From NCBI GenBank assembly GCA_903904545.1, contig CAIVDB010000042.1, positions 1 to 9,828 of the forward strand: a stretch of 9,828 nt of DNA, given 5' to 3'. The position numbers and the translations under genes were made by a program. Of this stretch, positions 7,998 through 9,828 are shown piece after piece. The notes beneath the pieces were generated by a model. The model made no database searches. It saw only the letters and a program-made list of their open reading frames with translations, and had not been told where the DNA came from. The stretch's first letter is position 1; each line of letters begins with the position of its first letter. Origin of the DNA: an uncultured bacterium (lineage in GTDB: Bacteria; Patescibacteria; JAEDAM01; Absconditabacterales; Absconditicoccaceae).

Positions 7998-8573
7998 TTA
8001 GTAAACGACGATATATCTCAATTGCGCCACATTGTTGTACTGACATGTTCCATTGTTATTGATTACTGGAGCTCCATTAGAAAACGACGAGCAAGGAACG
8101 ATAGATTCTACTGTTGTTCCTCATGTTATATTCCCTACTGTTGTACCGGATACTACTCGGTTTGATCCTCCTTCTGTTTCTGCTCTTGCCATCAAAGCAT
8201 ACCCTCCACTTGTTATCCCTCATTTGGTTATAGGCGTATAAGAATACTGTCCTGTTACTGCACCAGCAATTCCATTGTTTGCAATACTCGTGACGGGATC
8301 CTTTGGTACTGCATTGATTCCGGCTCCTGTCAATGCTGCAGACATTCCTGTCAACGCTCCAACGTTTGTAGGATAATACCCTTTGTCTATCTGATATGCA
8401 TTGATTACTGTAGATACCTGTCTCAAGTCAGCTTTTCTTGCTGTGTCATTTGCTCTACCTCTCGCATTAGAAAGTCTTGGAATAAGTGCTGCGGCCAAGA
8501 TACCGATGATAACAATCACAATAAGCATTTCTATAAGTGTGAATGCTCTTTTTTTTTGTTTCATACTTTTCAT
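7998..8573 (-). CDS. Type IV pilin / PulG-like pseudopilin 2
   Basis: This 191-residue prepilin has leader MKSMKQKKRA and mature start FTLIEMLIVIVIIGILAAAL, with Glu5 and Ala at -1. The signature RANDTARKADLRQVSTVINA follows, then YQIDKGYYP and VPKDPVT as in GspG-type pseudopilins. TGA at 8220-8222 and 8121-8123 encode Gly. Beyond them the protein has GGYALMARAETEGGSN, a T/G-rich beta region, and a C-terminal loop bounded by two cysteines with 15 residues between (PC...TC), then QYNNVAQLRYIVVY. This resembles the disulfide-closed D-region of type IV pilins. Its 5' 120 bp are almost identical to pilin 3. ATG 8573 is used; ATG 8564 is an equally plausible start. CGA at 8157-8159 (after SN) is shared by all three pilins and may be Trp. 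It has its own terminator downstream. Confidence 0.9.
8430..8550 (-). repeat. Near-identical repeat shared by pilin 2 and pilin 3 (copy 1)
   Basis: This 121-bp segment matches 9151-9271 with about three mismatches. It encodes the signal sequence, the N-terminal helix and the ARKADL segment. Divergence rises sharply after it. Confidence 0.9.
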
Positions 8574-8653
8574 AGGGATATAAGTAGAAAATAAATTATT
8601 CTCAGTTTATTCTTTTTATACTTCAATACAAGTATTTTTTTTAATTTTCCGTT

Positions 8654-8690
8654 TAAAAAAGAAGTGCTACTTACAATAGCACCCCTTCTC
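8654..8690 (-). terminator. Bidirectional-type intrinsic terminator after pilin 3
   Basis: GTGCTA (8664-8669) pairs with TAGCAC (8677-8682) around a 7-base loop. The A-rich left flank and T-rich right flank (AAAAAAGAA and TTCTCTTTTTT) give a T-run on either strand. It lies 36 nt beyond the pilin 3 stop and separates pilin 3 from pilin 2. Confidence 0.8.
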
Positions 8691-8718
8691 TTTTTTAAAA
8701 TTAGTATATATTTAAGGA

Positions 8719-9288
8719 TTAGTATACAATAATATATCTTAGTTGATTAATATTAGAGTATGTACATACTCCATTACTATTAGCTGGTACCGCCCCTGCA
8801 GTAAATGAAATACATGGAGTAATAGCTTCTATTGTTGTTCCTCATGTTATATTTCCTAATAGTGTACCTGATACTATTCGGTTTGCTCCTCATTCGGTCT
8901 CTGATCTTGCCATCAAAGCAAAACCACCACTTGTTACACCTCCCTTAGTTATAGGCGTATAAGAATACTGTCCAGGTACTGATCATGGGATTCCATCATT
9001 TACGATAGAAGTAACAGGGTCTTTTGGTACTGAATTCATCCCTGCTCCTGTCAACTCTCCTGCAAGTCCTGTTAATGTACCTTGTTTGCTTGGCACAGAT
9101 CCCTTATCAATAACATAAGCGCTAATAACGGTTGCTAATTGTTGAAGATCAGCTTTTCTTGCTGTGTCATTTGCTCTACCTCTTGCATTAGAAAGTCTTG
9201 GAATAAGTGCTGCGGCCAAGATACCGATGATAACGATCACAATAAGCATTTCTATAAGTGTAAATGCTCTTTTTTTGTTTGTAAACAT
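8719..9288 (-). CDS. Type IV pilin / PulG-like pseudopilin 3
   Basis: The 189-residue prepilin starts MFTNKKRA and then mature FTLIEMLIVIVIIGILAAAL, again with Glu5 and Ala at -1. I chose ATG 9288 over the upstream TTG at 9300 because it gives a leader of normal length. RANDTARKADLQQLATVISA, then YVIDKGSVP and VPKDPVT follow the GspG pattern. TGA at 8983, 8890 and 8842 encode Gly; beyond them come GGFALMARSETEGGAN, a Thr/Gly-rich stretch, two cysteines with 15 residues between (PC...VC), and TYSNINQLRYIIVY. The C-terminal 70 residues are similar to pilin 2 but clearly diverged, and the region after the helix differs most. It is the first pilin gene in the direction of transcription and ends in its own terminator. 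Whether it is a major or minor pilin cannot be told. Confidence 0.9.
9151..9271 (-). repeat. Near-identical repeat shared by pilin 2 and pilin 3 (copy 2)
   Basis: Partner of 8430-8550, with an offset of 721 bp and the same orientation. It covers the 5' coding part of pilin 3. Confidence 0.9.
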
Positions 9289-9324
9289 ACGTGTATACAA
9301 TAAAAGATAAAAAGAATTAGCGTA

Positions 9325-9352
9325 AAGATACTATTCTTTTTACACTTTGCAA
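9325..9352 (-). promoter_or_regulatory. Possible promoter of pilin 3
   Basis: On the - strand TTGCAA (9352-9347) and TATCTT (9330-9325) are 16 bp apart, each 4 of 6 to consensus, about 37 bp upstream of the pilin 3 ATG. A second pair, TTGATG (9562-9557) and TAAAAT (9540-9535) with 16 bp spacing, is closer to consensus but would leave a leader of about 240 nt. Confidence 0.3.
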
Positions 9353-9395
9353 GAGATTTTTATCATTTTCTATTCTTTTGTTTTAGTAGTTCTTA

Positions 9396-9404
9396 TGCTA
9401 AAAT
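9396..9404 (+). promoter_or_regulatory. Extended -10 promoter element, + strand
   Basis: TGCTAAAAT matches the extended -10 pattern TGnTATAAT with one mismatch. The -35 region is poor, as is usual with extended -10 sites. It would start a transcript near 9411 that ends at the terminator at 9637. Confidence 0.4.
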
Positions 9405-9606
9405 ACTTATTTTCGAAAAAATATTTTTTTCTTTTTTGTTTTTTTGCCACATTTTTTTAGTATGTTTTTTATCTTATAAAGACTTGATTTCAGTACTATT
9501 TTTTTTATAGTGGATGCGTTATTTCGATGGCGTGATTTTATACAGTTTATTGATACCATCAATTCTTACCTAGCCGAATTGTCTACAAACATACACGGAA
9601 AAAACT

Positions 9607-9637
9607 CCTGTCCTCACCCAATGGATAGGTTTTTTTT
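9607..9637 (+). terminator. Intrinsic terminator, + strand
   Basis: CCTGTCC (9607-9613) pairs with GGATAGG (9623-9629), seven pairs including one G-T, around a 9-base loop. Eight T residues follow at once. A six-A run just upstream gives a weaker mirror terminator on the - strand. No protein gene ends before it on the + strand, which implies an unannotated transcript. Confidence 0.85.
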
Positions 9638-9705
9638 ATTAACGAAGAACTAAAAACTAACAGTGAAAAATGCAGAAATTTTATTTTAAAAAAAATCCTA
9701 CGTTG

Positions 9706-9828
9706 TTAGTTATTCACTTTTAGTTATTCACTTTTAGTTATTCACTTTTAGTTATTCACTTTTAGTTATTCACTTTTAGTTATTCACTTTTAGTTATTCA
9801 CTTTTAGTTATTCACTTTTAGTTATTCA
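9706..9828. repeat. 14-bp perfect tandem repeat array, cut by the window edge
   Basis: The unit TTAGTTATTCACTT is repeated eight full times plus 11 bases with no mismatch and continues past the window end. Each unit holds TTATTCACT, first at 9710-9718 and then every 14 bp. The perfect identity suggests recent expansion or active maintenance. There are no spacers, so it is not a CRISPR array. Confidence 0.97.

Larger units (their letters stand above)
9289..9705. other. AT-rich intergenic region without a convincing gene
   Basis: About 400 bp between pilin 3 and the tandem array. It contains candidate promoters on both strands, very T-rich tracts (about 9420-9470), a strong + strand terminator, and one degenerate inverted copy of the 14-bp repeat unit at 9657-9670. 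The longest frames are a 47-codon GTG-start frame (9510-9653, +) that runs through the terminator and a Lys-rich 50-codon frame (9407-9559, -). Neither resembles a known protein. Confidence 0.6.

Noticed and set aside
7708..8583. + strand frames opposite the pilin signal sequences
   Set aside because: Hydrophobic mirror translations of the pilin helices; the - strand has the clear class III signal peptides.
9407..9559. Small - strand ORF of 50 codons, Lys-rich
   Set aside because: Composition is what poly-T tracts give on the other strand; no similarity or start signal seen.
9510..9653. Small + strand ORF of 47 codons from GTG
   Set aside because: It has no ATG or ribosome site, and the intrinsic terminator lies inside it.
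9706..9828. CRISPR array
   Set aside because: The 14-bp units are head to tail with no spacers, and no cas gene is present.

Overview
The window is from a bacterium in which UGA is read as glycine, most likely an Absconditabacteria (SR1) member or a close relative such as Gracilibacteria. Ten of the twelve genes contain in-frame TGA, 48 in total. Many fall on invariant glycines: the P-loop of adenylate kinase, the first SAM motif of an rRNA methyltransferase, and the TLGNALRR motif of RNA polymerase alpha. All twelve genes end in TAA or TAG. There is also a weaker sign that CGA and CGG mean tryptophan: 15 such codons, several at aromatic or Trp positions, while clearly conserved arginines use AGA, AGG, CGT or CGC. 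Coding regions below are joined through TGA; standard-code reading breaks nearly all of them.

Left part (3-3155, + strand): a ribosomal/RNA polymerase operon rpsD-rpoA-rplQ-rplM-rpsI (S4, RpoA, L17, L13, S9) in the common bacterial order, closed by a clear intrinsic terminator. Middle (3274-7238, + strand): adk (adenylate kinase), a TRAM-domain 4Fe-4S 23S rRNA uracil-5 methyltransferase, an unrecognised helical protein, and murB for peptidoglycan precursor synthesis. The methyltransferase and MurB each carry an in-frame insert containing a 21-bp direct repeat in a loop.

Right part (7242-9288, - strand): three related type IV pilin / PulG-like pseudopilin genes, convergent with murB. Each has its own candidate terminator; that of the first lies inside the 3' end of murB. 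The two distal genes share a nearly identical 121-bp 5' segment, pointing to recent duplication or gene conversion. Such pilins would be assembled by a type IV pilus machine, which is not in the window; a role in surface attachment is inference.

Far right (9289-9828): an AT-rich intergenic stretch with a promoter-like site and a strong terminator on the + strand but no convincing ORF (possible small RNA), then a perfect 14-bp tandem array that runs off the window. Its unit contains a sequence one base from the relaxed DnaA-box consensus. No gene here shows a normal Shine-Dalgarno sequence.
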